A stretch of DNA of 64,000 bases from Escarpia spicata (taxonomy: Eukaryota; Annelida; Polychaeta; Sabellida; Siboglinidae). Shown piece after piece: positions 11,503-26,500 of the stretch (its first letter is position 1; every line of letters starts with the position of its first letter). Under the pieces are notes generated by a model. The model was given only the letters and a program-made list of their open reading frames with translations, did not search any database and was not told the DNA's origin. The translations under genes were made by a program, and so were the position numbers. The DNA is taken from assembly GCA_963995525.1 (NCBI GenBank), contig OZ023205.1, positions 55,730,429 through 55,794,428 on the forward strand, written 5' to 3'.

Positions 11503-14500
11503 GTAAGTTCTTATGTATCACAGTGTCCAGTCCTCGGGTCTGATCAAGGCACTTTACACTTTACTCCCTGACAGACCTGTTCAATTGAACACCATAAGGT
11601 AAGTTCTTATGTATCACATCATCCAGTCCTCAGGTCTGATCAAGGCGCTTTACACTTTACTCCCTGGCAGACCTGTTCAATTGAACACCATAAGGTAAGT
11701 TCTTATGTATCACAGCATCCAGTCCTCAGGTCTGATCAAGGCACTTTACACTTTACTCCCTGACAGACCTGTTCAATTGAACACCATAAGGTAAGTTCTT
11801 ATGTATCACAGTGTCCAGTCCTCAGGTCTGATCAAGGCACTTTACACTTTACTCCCTGACAGACCTGTTCAATTGAACACCATAAGGTAAGTTCTTATGT
11901 ATCACAGTGTCCAGTCCTCGGGTCTGATCAAGGCGCTTTACACTTTACTCCCTGGCAGACCTGTTCAATTGAACACCATAAGGTAAGTTCTTATGCATCA
12001 CAGTGTCCAGTCCTCAGGTCTGATCAAGGCACTTTACACTTTACTCCCTGGCAGACCTGTTCAATTGAACACCATAAGGTAAGTTCTTATGCATCACAGT
12101 GTCCAGTCCTCAGGTCTGATCAAGGCACTTTACACTTTACTCCCTGGCAGACCTGTTCAATTGAACACCATAAGGTAAGTTCTTATGTATCACAGTGTCC
12201 AGTCCTCAGGTCTGATCAAGGCACTTTACACTTTACTCCCTGGCAGACCTGTTCAATTGAACACCATAAGGTAAGTTCTTATGTATCACAGTGTCCAGTC
12301 CTCAGGTCTGATCAAGGCACTTTACACTTTACTCCCTGACAGACCTGTTCAATTGAACACCATAAGGTAAGTTCTTATGTATCACAGTGTCCAGTCCTCA
12401 GGTCTGATCAAGGCACTTTACACTTTACTCCCTGACAGACCTGTTCAATTGAACACCATAAGGTAAGTTCTTATGTATCACAGTGTCCAGTCCTCGGGTC
12501 TGATCAAGGCGCTTTACACTTTACTCCCTGGCAGACCTGTTCAATTGAACACCATAAGGTAAGTTCTTATGTATCACAGTGTCCAGTCCTCAGGTCTGAT
12601 CAAGGCACTTTACACTTTACTCCCTGACAGACCTGTTCAATTGAACACCATAAGGTAAGTTCTTATGTATCACAGTGTCCAGTCCTCAGGTCTGATCAAG
12701 GCACTTTACACTTTACTCCCTGACAGACCTGTTCAATTGAACACCATAAGGTAAGTTCTTATGTATCACAGTGTCCAGTCCTCAGGTCTGATCAAGGCAC
12801 TTTACACTTTACTCCCTGACAGACCTGTTCAATTGAACACCATAAGGTAAGTTCTTATGTATCACAGTGTCCAGTCCTCGGGTCTGATCAAGGCGCTTTA
12901 CACTTTACTCCCTGGCAGACCTGTTCAATTGAACACCATAAGGTAAGTTCTTATGCATCACAGTGTCCAGTCCTCAGGTCTGATCAAGGCACTTTACACT
13001 TTACTCCCTGGCAGACCTGTTCAATTGAACACCATAAGGTAAGTTCTTATGCATCACAGTGTCCAGTCCTCAGGTCTGATCAAGGCACTTTACACTTTAC
13101 TCCCTGGCAGACCTGTTCAATTGAACACCATAAGGTAAGTTCTTATGTATCACAGTGTCCAGTCCTCAGGTCTGATCAAGGCACTTTACACTTTACTCCC
13201 TGACAGACCTGTTCAATTGAACACCATAAGGTAAGTTCTTATGTATCACAGTGTCCAGTCCTCAGGTCTGATCAAGGCACTTTACACTTTACTCCCTGGC
13301 AGACCTGTTCAATTGAACACCATAAGGTAAGTTCTTATGTATCACAGTGTCCAGTCCTCAGGTCTGATCAAGGCACTTTACACTTTACTCCCTGACAGAC
13401 CTGTTCAATTGAACACCACAAGGTAAGTTCTTATGTATCACAGTGTCCAGTCCTCAGGTCTGATCAAGGCACTTTACACTTTACTCCCTGGCAGACCTGT
13501 TCAATTGAACACCATAAGGTAAGTTCTTATGTATCACAGTGTCCAGTCCTCAGGTCTGATCAAGGCACTTTACACTTTACTCCCTGACAGACCTGTTCAA
13601 TTGAACACCATAAGGTAAGTTCTTATGTATCACAGTGTCCAGTCCTCGGGTCTGATCAAGGCACTTTACACTTTACTCCCTGACAGACCTGTTCAATTGA
13701 ACACCATAAGGTAAGTTCTTATGTATCACATCATCCAGTCCTCAGGTCTGATCAAGGCGCTTTACACTTTACTCCCTGGCAGACCTGTTCAATTGAACAC
13801 CATAAGGTAAGTTCTTATGTATCACAGCATCCAGTCCTCAGGTCTGATCAAGGCACTTTACACTTTACTCCCTGACAGACCTGTTCAATTGAACACCATA
13901 AGGTAAGTTCTTATGTATCACAGTGTCCAGTCCTCAGGTCTGATCAAGGCACTTTACACTTTACTCCCTGGCAGACCTGTTCAATTGAACACCATAAGGT
14001 AAGTTCTTATGTATCACAGTGTCCAGTCCTCAGGTCTGATCAAGGCACTTTACACTTTACTCCCTGACAGACCTGTTCAATTGAACACCATAAGGTAAGT
14101 TCTTATGTATCACAGTGTCCAGTCCTCAGGTCTGATCAAGGCACTTTACACTTTACTCCCTGACAGACCTGTTCAATTGAACACCACAAGGTAAGTTCTT
14201 ATGTATCACAGTGTCCAGTCCTCAGGTCTGATCAAGGCACTTTACACTTTACTCCCTGGCAGACCTGTTCAATTGAACACCATAAGGTAAGTTCTTATGT
14301 ATCACAGTGTCCAGTCCTCAGGTCTGATCAAGGCACTTTACACTTTACTCCCTGACAGACCTGTTCAATTGAACACCATAAGGTAAGTTCTTATGTATCA
14401 CAGTGTCCAGTCCTCAGGTCTGATCAAGGCACTTTACACTTTACTCCCTGACAGACCTGTTCAATTGAACACCATAAGGTAAGTTCTTATGTATCATAGT

Positions 14501-17500
14501 GTCCAGTCCTCAGGTCTGATCAAGGCACTTTACACTTTACTCCCTGGCAGACCTGTTCAATTGAACACCATAAGGTAAGTTCTTATGCATCACAGTGTCC
14601 AGTCCTCAGGTCTGATCAAGGCACTTTACACTTTACTCCCTGACAGACCTGTTCAATTGAACACCATAAGGTAAGTTCTTATGTATCACAGTGTCCAGTC
14701 CTCAGGTCTGATCAAGGCACTTTACACTTTACTCCCTGACAGACCTGTTCCATTGAACACCATAAGGTAAGTTCTTATGTATCACAGTGTCCAGTCCTCA
14801 GGTCTGATCAAGGCACTTTACACTTTACTCCCTGGCAGACCTGTTCAATTGAACACCATAAGGTAAGTTCTTATGTATCACAGTGTCCAGTCCTCAGGTC
14901 TGATCAAGGCACTTTACACTTTACTCCCTGACAGACCTGTTCAATTGAACACCATAAGGTAAGTTCTTATGTATCACAGTGTCCAGTCCTCAGGTCTGAT
15001 CAAGGCGCTTTACACTTTACTCCCTGGCAGACCTGTTCCATTGAACACCATAAGGTAAGTTCTTATGTATCACAGTGTCCAGTCCTCAGGTCTGATCAAA
15101 GCGCTTTACACTTTACTCCCTGACAGACCTGTTCAATTGAACACCATAAGGTAAGTTCTTATGTATCACAGTGTCCAGTCCTCAGGTCTGATCAAGGCAC
15201 TTTACACTTTACTCCCTGTCAGACCTGTTCAATTGAACACCATAAGGTAAGTTCTTATGTATCACAGCATCCAGTCCTCAGGTCTGATCAAGGCACTTTA
15301 CACTTTACTCCCTGTCAGACCTGTTCAATTGAACACCATAAGGTAAGTTCTTATGTATCACAGTGTCCAGTCCTCAGGTCTGATCAAGGCACTTTACACT
15401 TTACTCCCTGACAGACCTGTTCAATTGAACACCATAAGGTAAGTTCTTATGTATCACAGTGTCCAGTCCTCAGGTCTGATCAAGGCACTTTACACTTTAC
15501 TCCCTGACAGACCTGTTCAATTGAACACCATAAGGTAAGTTCTTATGTATCACAGTGTCCAGTCCTCGGGTCTGATCAAGGCGCTTTACACTTTACTCCC
15601 TGGCAGACCTGTTCAATTGAACACCATAAGGTAAGTTCTTATGTATCACAGTGTCCAGTCCTCAGGTCTGATCAAGGCACTTTACACTTTACTCCCTGAC
15701 AGACCTGTTCAATTGAACACCATAAGGTAAGTTCTTATGTATCACAGTGTCCAGTCCTCAGGTCTGATCAAGGCACTTTACACTTTACTCCCTGACAGAC
15801 CTGTTCAATTGAACACCATAAGGTAAGTTCTTATGTATCACAGTGTCCAGTCCTCAGGTCTGATCAAGGCACTTTACACTTTACTCCCTGACAGACCTGT
15901 TCAATTGAACACCATAAGGTAAGTTCTTATGTATCACAGTGTCCAGTCCTCGGGTCTGATCAAGGCGCTTTACACTTTACTCCCTGGCAGACCTGTTCAA
16001 TTGAACACCATAAGGTAAGTTCTTATGCATCACAGTGTCCAGTCCTCAGGTCTGATCAAGGCACTTTACACTTTACTCCCTGGCAGACCTGTTCAATTGA
16101 ACACCATAAGGTAAGTTCTTATGCATCACAGTGTCCAGTCCTCAGGTCTGATCAAGGCACTTTACACTTTACTCCCTGGCAGACCTGTTCAATTGAACAC
16201 CATAAGGTAAGTTCTTATGTATCACAGTGTCCAGTCCTCGGGTCTGATCAAGGCGCTTTACACTTTACTCCCTGGCAGACCTGTTCAATTGAACACCATA
16301 AGGTAAGTTCTTATGCATCACAGTGTCCAGTCCTCAGGTCTGATCAAGGCACTTTACACTTTACTCCCTGGCAGACCTGTTCAATTGAACACCATAAGGT
16401 AAGTTCTTATGCATCACAGTGTCCAGTCCTCAGGTCTGATCAAGGCACTTTACACTTTACTCCCTGGCAGACCTGTTCAATTGAACACCATAAGGTAAGT
16501 TCTTATGTATCACAGTGTCCAAGTCCTCAGGTCTGATCAAGGCACTTTACACTTTACTCCCTGACAGACCTGTTCAATTGAACACCATAAGGTAAGTTCT
16601 TATGTATCACAGTGTCCAGTCCTCGGGTCTGATCAAGGCGCTTTACACTTTACTCCCTGGCAGACCTGTTCAATTGAACACCATAAGGTAAGTTCTTATG
16701 CATCACAGTGTCCAGTCCTCAGGTCTGATCAAGGCACTTTACACTTTACTCCCTGGCAGACCTGTTCAATTGAACACCATAAGGTAAGTTCTTATGCATC
16801 ACAGTGTCCAGTCCTCAGGTCTGATCAAGGCACTTTACACTTTACTCCCTGGCAGACCTGTTCAATTGAACACCATAAGGTAAGTTCTTATGTATCACAG
16901 TGTCCAAGTCCTCAGGTCTGATCAAGGCACTTTACACTTTACTCCCTGACAGACCTGTTCAATTGAACACCATAAGGTAAGTTCTTATGTATCACAGTGT
17001 CCAGTCCTCAGGTCTGATCAAGGCACTTTACACTTTACTCCCTGGCAGACCTGTTCAATTGAACACCATAAGGTAAGTTCTTATGTATCACAGTGTCCAG
17101 TCCTCAGGTCTGATCAAGGCACTTTACACTTTACTCCCTGACAGACCTGTTCAATTGAACACCACAAGGTAAGTTCTTATGTATCACAGTGTCCAGTCCT
17201 CAGGTCTGATCAAGGCACTTTACACTTTACTCCCTGGCAGACCTGTTCAATTGAACACCATAAGGTAAGTTCTTATGTATCACAGTGTCCAGTCCTCAGG
17301 TCTGATCAAGGCACTTTACACTTTACTCCCTGACAGACCTGTTCAATTGAACACCATAAGGTAAGTTCTTATGTATCACAGTGTCCAGTCCTCGGGTCTG
17401 ATCAAGGCACTTTACACTTTACTCCCTGACAGACCTGTTCAATTGAACACCATAAGGTAAGTTCTTATGTATCACATCATCCAGTCCTCAGGTCTGATCA

Positions 17501-20500
17501 AGGCGCTTTACACTTTACTCCCTGGCAGACCTGTTCAATTGAACACCATAAGGTAAGTTCTTATGTATCACAGCATCCAGTCCTCAGGTCTGATCAAGGC
17601 ACTTTACACTTTACTCCCTGACAGACCTGTTCAATTGAACACCATAAGGTAAGTTCTTATGTATCACAGTGTCCAGTCCTCAGGTCTGATCAAGGCACTT
17701 TACACTTTACTCCCTGGCAGACCTGTTCAATTGAACACCATAAGGTAAGTTCTTATGTATCACAGTGTCCAGTCCTCAGGTCTGATCAAGGCACTTTACA
17801 CTTTACTCCCTGACAGACCTGTTCAATTGAACACCACAAGGTAAGTTCTTATGTATCACAGTGTCCAGTCCTCAGGTCTGATCAAGGCACTTTACACTTT
17901 ACTCCCTGGCAGACCTGTTCAATTGAACACCATAAGGTAAGTTCTTATGTATCACAGTGTCCAGTCCTCAGGTCTGATCAAGGCACTTTACACTTTACTC
18001 CCTGACAGACCTGTTCAATTGAACACCATAAGGTAAGTTCTTATGTATCACAGTGTCCAGTCCTCAGGTCTGATCAAGGCACTTTACACTTTACTCCCTG
18101 ACAGACCTGTTCAATTGAACACCATAAGGTAAGTTCTTATGTATCATAGTGTCCAGTCCTCAGGTCTGATCAAGGCACTTTACACTTTACTCCCTGGCAG
18201 ACCTGTTCAATTGAACACCATAAGGTAAGTTCTTATGCATCACAGTGTCCAGTCCTCAGGTCTGATCAAGGCACTTTACACTTTACTCCCTGACAGACCT
18301 GTTCAATTGAACACCATAAGGTAAGTTCTTATGTATCACAGTGTCCAGTCCTCAGGTCTGATCAAGGCACTTTACACTTTACTCCCTGACAGACCTGTTC
18401 CATTGAACACCATAAGGTAAGTTCTTATGTATCACAGTGTCCAGTCCTCAGGTCTGATCAAGGCACTTTACACTTTACTCCCTGACAGACCTGTTCCATT
18501 GAACACCATAAGGTAAGTTCTTATGTATCACAGTGTCCAGTCCTCAGGTCTGATCAAGGCACTTTACACTTTACTCCCTGACAGACCTGTTCAATTGAAC
18601 ACCATAAGGTAAGTTCTTATGTATCACAGTGTCCAGTCCTCAGGTCTGATCAAGGCGCTTTACACTTTACTCCCTGGCAGACCTGTTCCATTGAACACCA
18701 TAAGGTAAGTTCTTATGTATCACAGTGTCCAGTACTCAGGTCTGATCAAAGCGCTTTACACTTTACTCCCTGACAGACCTGTTCAATTGAACACCATAAG
18801 GTAAGTTCTTATGTATCACAGTGTCCAGTCCTCAGGTCTGATCAAGGCACTTTACACTTTACTCCCTGTCAGACCTGTTCAATTGAACACCATAAGGTAA
18901 GTTCTTATGTATCACAGCATCCAGTCCTCAGGTCTGATCAAGGCACTTTACACTTTACTCCCTGTCAGACCTGTTCAATTGAACACCATAAGGTAAGTTC
19001 TTATGTATCACAGTGTCCAGTCCTCAGGTCTGATCAAGGCGCTTTACACTTTACTCCCTGACAGACCTGTTCAATTGAACACCATAAGGTAAGTTCTTAT
19101 GTATCACAGTGTCCAGTCCTCAGGTCTGATCAAGGCGCTTTACACTTTACTCCCTGACAGACCTGTTCAATTGAACACCATAAGGTAAGTTCTTATGTAT
19201 CACAGTGTCCAGTCCTCAGGTCTGATCAAGGCACTTTACACTTTACTCCCTGGCAGACCTGTTCAATTGAACACCATAAGGTAAGTTCTTATGCATCACA
19301 GTGTCCAGTCCTCAGGTCTGATCAAGGCACTTTACACTTTACTCCCTGGCAGACCTGTTCAATTGAACACCATAAGGTAAGTTCTTATGCATCACAGTGT
19401 CCAGTCCTCAGGTCTGATCAAGGCACGTTACACTTTACTCCCTGGCAGACCTGTTCAATTGAACACCATAAGGTAAGTTCTTATGTATCACAGTGTCCAG
19501 TCCTCAGGTCTGATCAAGGCACTTTACACTTTACTCCCTGACAGACCTGTTCAATTGAACACCATAAGGTAAGTTCTTATGTATCACAGTGTCCAGTCCT
19601 CAGGTCTGATCAAGGCACTTTACACTTTACTCCCTGGCAGACCTGTTCAATTGAACACCATAAGGTAAGTTCTTATGTATCACAGTGTCCAGTCCTCAGG
19701 TCTGATCAAGGCACTTTACACTTTACTCCCTGACAGACCTGTTCAATTGAACACCACAAGGTAAGTTCTTATGTATCACAGTGTCCAGTCCTCAGGTCTG
19801 ATCAAGGCACTTTACACTTTACTCCCTGGCAGACCTGTTCAATTGAACACCATAAGGTAAGTTCTTATGTATCACAGTGTCCAGTCCTCAGGTCTGATCA
19901 AGGCACTTTACACTTTACTCCCTGACAGACCTGTTCAATTGAACACCATAAGGTAAGTTCTTATGTATCACAGTGTCCAGTCCTCGGGTCTGATCAAGGC
20001 ACTTTACACTTTACTCCCTGACAGACCTGTTCAATTGAACACCATAAGGTAAGTTCTTATGTATCACATCATCCAGTCCTCAGGTCTGATCAAGGCGCTT
20101 TACACTTTACTCCCTGGCAGACCTGTTCAATTGAACACCATAAGGTAAGTTCTTATGTATCACAGCATCCAGTCCTCAGGTCTGATCAAGGCACTTTACA
20201 CTTTACTCCCTGACAGACCTGTTCAATTGAACACCATAAGGTAAGTTCTTATGTATCACAGTGTCCAGTCCTCAGGTCTGATCAAGGCACTTTACACTTT
20301 ACTCCCTGGCAGACCTGTTCAATTGAACACCATAAGGTAAGTTCTTATGTATCACAGTGTCCAGTCCTCAGGTCTGATCAAGGCACTTTACACTTTACTC
20401 CCTGACAGACCTGTTCAATTGAACACCATAAGGTAAGTTCTTATGTATCACAGTGTCCAGTCCTCAGGTCTGATCAAGGCACTTTACACTTTACTCCCTG

Positions 20501-23500
20501 ACAGACCTGTTCAATTGAACACCACAAGGTAAGTTCTTATGTATCACAGTGTCCAGTCCTCAGGTCTGATCAAGGCACTTTACACTTTACTCCCTGGCAG
20601 ACCTGTTCAATTGAACACCATAAGGTAAGTTCTTATGTATCACAGTGTCCAGTCCTCAGGTCTGATCAAGGCACTTTACACTTTACTCCCTGACAGACCT
20701 GTTCAATTGAACACCATAAGGTAAGTTCTTATGTATCACAGTGTCCAGTCCTCAGGTCTGATCAAGGCACTTTACACTTTACTCCCTGACAGACCTGTTC
20801 AATTGAACACCATAAGGTAAGTTCTTATGTATCATAGTGTCCAGTCCTCAGGTCTGATCAAGGCACTTTACACTTTACTCCCTGGCAGACCTGTTCAATT
20901 GAACACCATAAGGTAAGTTCTTATGCATCACAGTGTCCAGTCCTCAGGTCTGATCAAGGCACTTTACACTTTACTCCCTGACAGACCTGTTCAATTGAAC
21001 ACCATAAGGTAAGTTCTTATGTATCACAGTGTCCAGTCCTCAGGTCTGATCAAGGCACTTTACACTTTACTCCCTGACAGACCTGTTCCATTGAACACCA
21101 TAAGGTAAGTTCTTATGTATCACAGTGTCCAGTCCTCAGGTCTGATCAAGGCACTTTACACTTTACTCCCTGACAGACCTGTTCCATTGAACACCATAAG
21201 GTAAGTTCTTATGTATCACAGTGTCCAGTCCTCAGGTCTGATCAAGGCACTTTACACTTTACTCCCTGACAGACCTGTTCAATTGAACACCATAAGGTAA
21301 GTTCTTATGTATCACAGTGTCCAGTCCTCAGGTCTGATCAAGGCGCTTTACACTTTACTCCCTGGCAGACCTGTTCCATTGAACACCATAAGGTAAGTTC
21401 TTATGTATCACAGTGTCCAGTACTCAGGTCTGATCAAAGCGCTTTACACTTTACTCCCTGACAGACCTGTTCAATTGAACACCATAAGGTAAGTTCTTAT
21501 GTATCACAGTGTCCAGTCCTCAGGTCTGATCAAGGCACTTTACACTTTACTCCCTGGCAGACCTGTTCAATTGAACACCATAAGGTAAGTTCTTATGTAT
21601 CACAGTGTCCAGTCCTCAGGTCTGATCAAGGCGCTTTACACTTTACTCCCTGACAGACCTGTTCAATTGAACACCATAAGGTAAGTTCTTATGTATCACA
21701 GTGTCCAGTCCTCAGGTCTGATCAAGGCGCTTTACACTTTACTCCCTGACAGACCTGTTCAATTGAACACCATAAGGTAAGTTCTTATGTATCACAGTGT
21801 CCAGTCCTCAGGTCTGATCAAGGCGCTTTACACTTTACTCCCTGACAGACCTGTTCCATTGAACACCATAAGGTAAGTTCTTATGTATCACAGTGTCCAG
21901 TCCTCAGGTCTGATCAAGGCACTTTACACTTTACTCCCTGGCAGACCTGTTCAATTGAACACCATAAGGTAAGTTCTTATGTATCACAGTGTCCAGTCCT
22001 CGGGTCTGATCAAGGCACTTTACACTTTACTCCCTGACAGACCTGTTCAATTGAACACCATAAGGTAAGTTCTTATGTATCACAGTGTCCAGTCCTCAGG
22101 TCTGATCAAGGCACTTTACACTTTACTCCCTGACAGACCTGTTCAATTGAACACCATAAGGTAAGTTCTTATGTATCACAGTGTCCAGTCCTCAGGTCTG
22201 ATCAAGGCGCTTTACACTTTACTCCCTGGCAGACCTGTTCAATTGAACACCATAAGGTAAGTTCTTATGTATCACAGTGTCCAGTCCTCAGGTCTGATCA
22301 AGGCACTTTACACTTTACTCCCTGGCAGACCTGTTCCATTGAACACCATAAGGTAAGTTCTTATGTATCACAGTGTCCAGTCCTCGGGTCTGATCAAGGC
22401 ACTTTACACTTTACTCCCTGACAGACCTGTTCAATTGAACACCATAAGGTAAGTTCTTATGTATCACAGTGTCCAGTCCTCAGGTCTGATCAAGGCACTT
22501 TACACTTTACTCCCTGACAGACCTGTTCAATTGAACACCATAAGGTAAGTTCTTATGTATCACAGTGTCCAGTCCTCAGGTCTGATCAAGGCACTTTACA
22601 CTTTACTCCCTGGCAGACCTGTTCAATTGAACACCATAAGGTAAGTTCTTATGTATCACAGTGTCCAGTCCTCAGGTCTGATCAAGGCGCTTTACACTTT
22701 ACTCCCTGGCAGACCTGTTCAATTGAACACCATAAGGTAAGTTCTTATGTATCACAGTGTCCAGTCCTCAGGTCTGATCAAGGCGCTTTACACTTTACTC
22801 CCTGGCAGACCTGTTCAATTGAACACCATAAGGTAAGTTCTTATGTATCACAGTGTCCAAGTCCTCGGGTCTGATCAAGGCGCTTTACACTTTACTCCCT
22901 GGCAGACCTGTTCAATTGAACACCATAAGGTAAGTTCTTATGTATCACAGTGTCCAGTCCTCAGGTCTGATCAAGGCACTTTACACTTTACTCCCTGGCA
23001 GACCTGTTCAATTGAACACCATAAGGTAAGTTCTTATGTATCACAGTGTCCAGTCCTCAGGTCTGATCAAGGCACTTTACACTTTACTCCCTGACAGACC
23101 TGTTCAATTGAACACCATAAGGTAAGTTCTTATGTATCACAGTGTCCAGTCCTCAGGTCTGATCAAGGCGCTTTACACTTTACTCCCTGACAGACCTGTT
23201 CCATTGAACACCATAAGGTAAGTTCTTATGTATCACAGTGTCCAGTCCTCAGGTCTGATCAAGGCACTTTACACTTTACTCCCTGACAGACCTGTTCAAT
23301 TGAACACCATAAGGTAAGTTCTTATGTATCACAGTGTCCAGTCCTCAGGTCTGATCAAGGCACTTTACACTTTACTCCCTGGCAGACCTGTTCCATTGAA
23401 CACCATAAGGTAAGTTCTTATGTATCACAGTGTCCAGTCCTCGGGTCTGATCAAGGCACTTTACACTTTACTCCCTGACAGACCTGTTCAATTGAACACC

Positions 23501-26500
23501 ATAAGGTAAGTTCTTATGTATCACAGTGTCCAGTCCTCGGGTCTGATCAAGGCACTTTACACTTTACTCCCTGACAGACCTGTTCAATTGAACACCATAA
23601 GGTAAGTTCTTATGTATCATAGTGTCCAGTCCTCAGGTCTGATCAAGGCACTTTACACTTTACTCCCTGGCAGACCTGTTCAATTGAACACCATAAGGTA
23701 AGTTCTTATGTATCACAGTGTCCAGTCCTCGGGTCTGATCAAGGCACTTTACACTTTACTCCCTGGCAGACCTGTTCAATTGAACACCATAAGGTAAGTT
23801 CTTATGTATCACAGTGTCCAGTCCTCGGGTCTGATCAAGGCACTTTACACTTTACTCCCTGGCAGACCTGTTCAATTGAACACCATAAGGTAAGTTCTTA
23901 TGTATCACAGTGTCCAGTCCTCAGGTCTGATCAAGGCACTTTACACTTTACTCCCTGGCAGACCTGTTCAATCGAACACCATAAGGTAAGTTCTTATGTA
24001 TCACAGTGTCCAGTCCTCGGGTCTGATCAAGGCACTTTACACTTTACTCCCTGGCAGACCTGTTCCATTGAACACCATAAGGTAAGTTCTTATGTATCAC
24101 AGTGTCCAGTCCTCAGGTCTGATCAAGGCACTTTACACTTTACTCCCTGGCAGACCTGTTCAATTGAACACCATAAGGTAAGTTCTTATGTATCACAGCA
24201 TCCAGTCCTCAGGTCTGATCAAGGCACTTTACACTTTACTCCCTGGCAGACCTGTTCAATTGAACACCATAAGGTAAGTTCTTATGTATCACAGTGTCCA
24301 GTCCTCAGGTCTGATCAAGGCACTTTACACTTTACTCCCTGGCAGACCTGTTCAATTGAACACCATAAGGTAAGTTCTTATGTATCACAGTGTCCAGTCC
24401 TCGGGTCTGATCAAGGAGCTTTACACTTTACTCCCTGGCAGACCTGTTCAATTGAACACCATAAGGTAAGTTCTTATGTATCACAGTGTCCAGTCCTCAG
24501 GTCTGATCAAGGCACTTTACACTTTACTCCCTGACAGACCTGTTCAATTGAACACCATAAGGTAAGTTCTTATGTATCACAGTGTCCAGTCCTCAGGTCT
24601 GATCAAGGCACTTTACACTTTACTCCCTGGCAGATCTGTTCAATTGAACACCATAAGGTAAGTTCTTATGTATCACAGTGTCCAGTCCTCAGGTCTGATC
24701 AAGGCGCTTTACACTTTACTCCCTGACAGACCTGTTCAATTGAACACCATAAGGTAAGTTCTTATGTATCACAGTGTCCAGTCCTCGGGTCTGATCAAGG
24801 CACTTTACACTTTACTCCCTGACAGACCTGTTCAATTGAACACCATAAGGTAAGTTCTTATGTATCACAGTGTCCAGTCCTCGGGTCTGATCAAGGCACT
24901 TTACACTTTACTCCCTGACAGACCTGTTCAATTGAACACCATAAGGTAAGTTCTTATGTATCACAGTGTCCAGTCCTCGGGTCTGATCAAGGCACTTTAC
25001 ACTTTACTCCCTGACAGACCTGTTCAATTGAACACCATAAGGTAAGTTCTTATGTATCACAGTGTCCAGTCGTCAGGTCTGATCAAGGCGCTTTACACTT
25101 TACTCCCTGACAGACCTGTTCAATTGAACACCATAAGGTAAGTTCTTATGTATCACAGTGTCCAGTCCTCAGGTCTGATCAAGGCACTTTACACTTTACT
25201 CCCTGGCAGACCTGTTCAATTGAACACCATAAGGTAAGTTCTTATGTATCACAGCATCCAGTCCTCAGGTCTGATCAAGGCACTTTACACTTTACTCCCT
25301 GTCAGACCTGTTCAATTGAACACCATAAGGTAAGTTCTTATGTATCACAGTGTCCAGTCCTCGGGTCTGATCAAGGCACTTTACACTTTACTCCCTGACA
25401 GACCTGTTCAATTGAACACCATAAGGTAAGTTCTTATGTATCACAGTGTCCAGTCCTCAGGTCTGATCAAGGCACTTTACACTTTACTCCCTGGCAGACC
25501 TGTTCAATTGAACACCATAAGGTAAGTTCTTATGTATCACAGTGTCCAGTCCTCGGTTCTGATCAAGGCACTTTACACTTTACTCCCTGGCAGACCTGTT
25601 CAATTGAACACCATAAGGTAAGTTCTTATGTATCACAGTGTCCAGTCCTCAGGTCTGATCAAGGCACTTTACACTTTACTCCCTGGCAGACCTGTTCAAT
25701 TGAACACCATAAGGTAAGTTCTTATGTATCACAGTGTCCAGTCCTCAGGTCTGATCAAGGCACTTTACACTTTACTCCCTGGCAGACCTGTTCAATTGAA
25801 CACCATAAGGTAAGTTCTTATGTATCACAGTGTCCAGTCCTCGGGTCTGATCAAGGCACTTTACACTTTACTCCCTGACAGACCTGTTCAATTGAACACC
25901 ATAAGGTAAGTTCTTATGTATCACAGTGTCCAGTCCTCAGGTCTGATCAAGGCACTTTACACTTTACTCCCTGGCAGACCTGTTCAATTGAACACCATGA
26001 GGTAAGTTCTTATGTATCACAGTGTCCAGTCCTCGGGTCTGATCAAGGCACTTTACACTTTACTCCCTGGCAGACCTGTTCAATTGAACACCATAAGGTA
26101 AGTTCTTATGTATCACAGTGTCCAGTCCTCGGGTCTGATCAAGGCACTTTACACTTTACTCCCTGACAGACCTGTTCAATTGAACACCATAAGGTAAGTT
26201 CTTATGTATCACAGTGTCCAGTCCTCAGGTCTGATCAAGGCACTTTACACTTTACTCCCTGACAGACCTGTTCCATTGAACACCATAAGGTAAGTTCTTA
26301 TGTATCACAGTGTCCAGTCCTCAGGTCTGATCAAGGCACTTTACACTTTACTCCCTGACAGACCTGTTCCATTGAACACCATAAGGTAAGTTCTTATGTA
26401 TCACAGTGTCCAGTCCTCGGGTCTGATCAAGGCACTTTACACTTTACTCCCTGGCAGACCTGTTCAATTGAACACCATAAGGTAAGTTCTTATGTATCAC

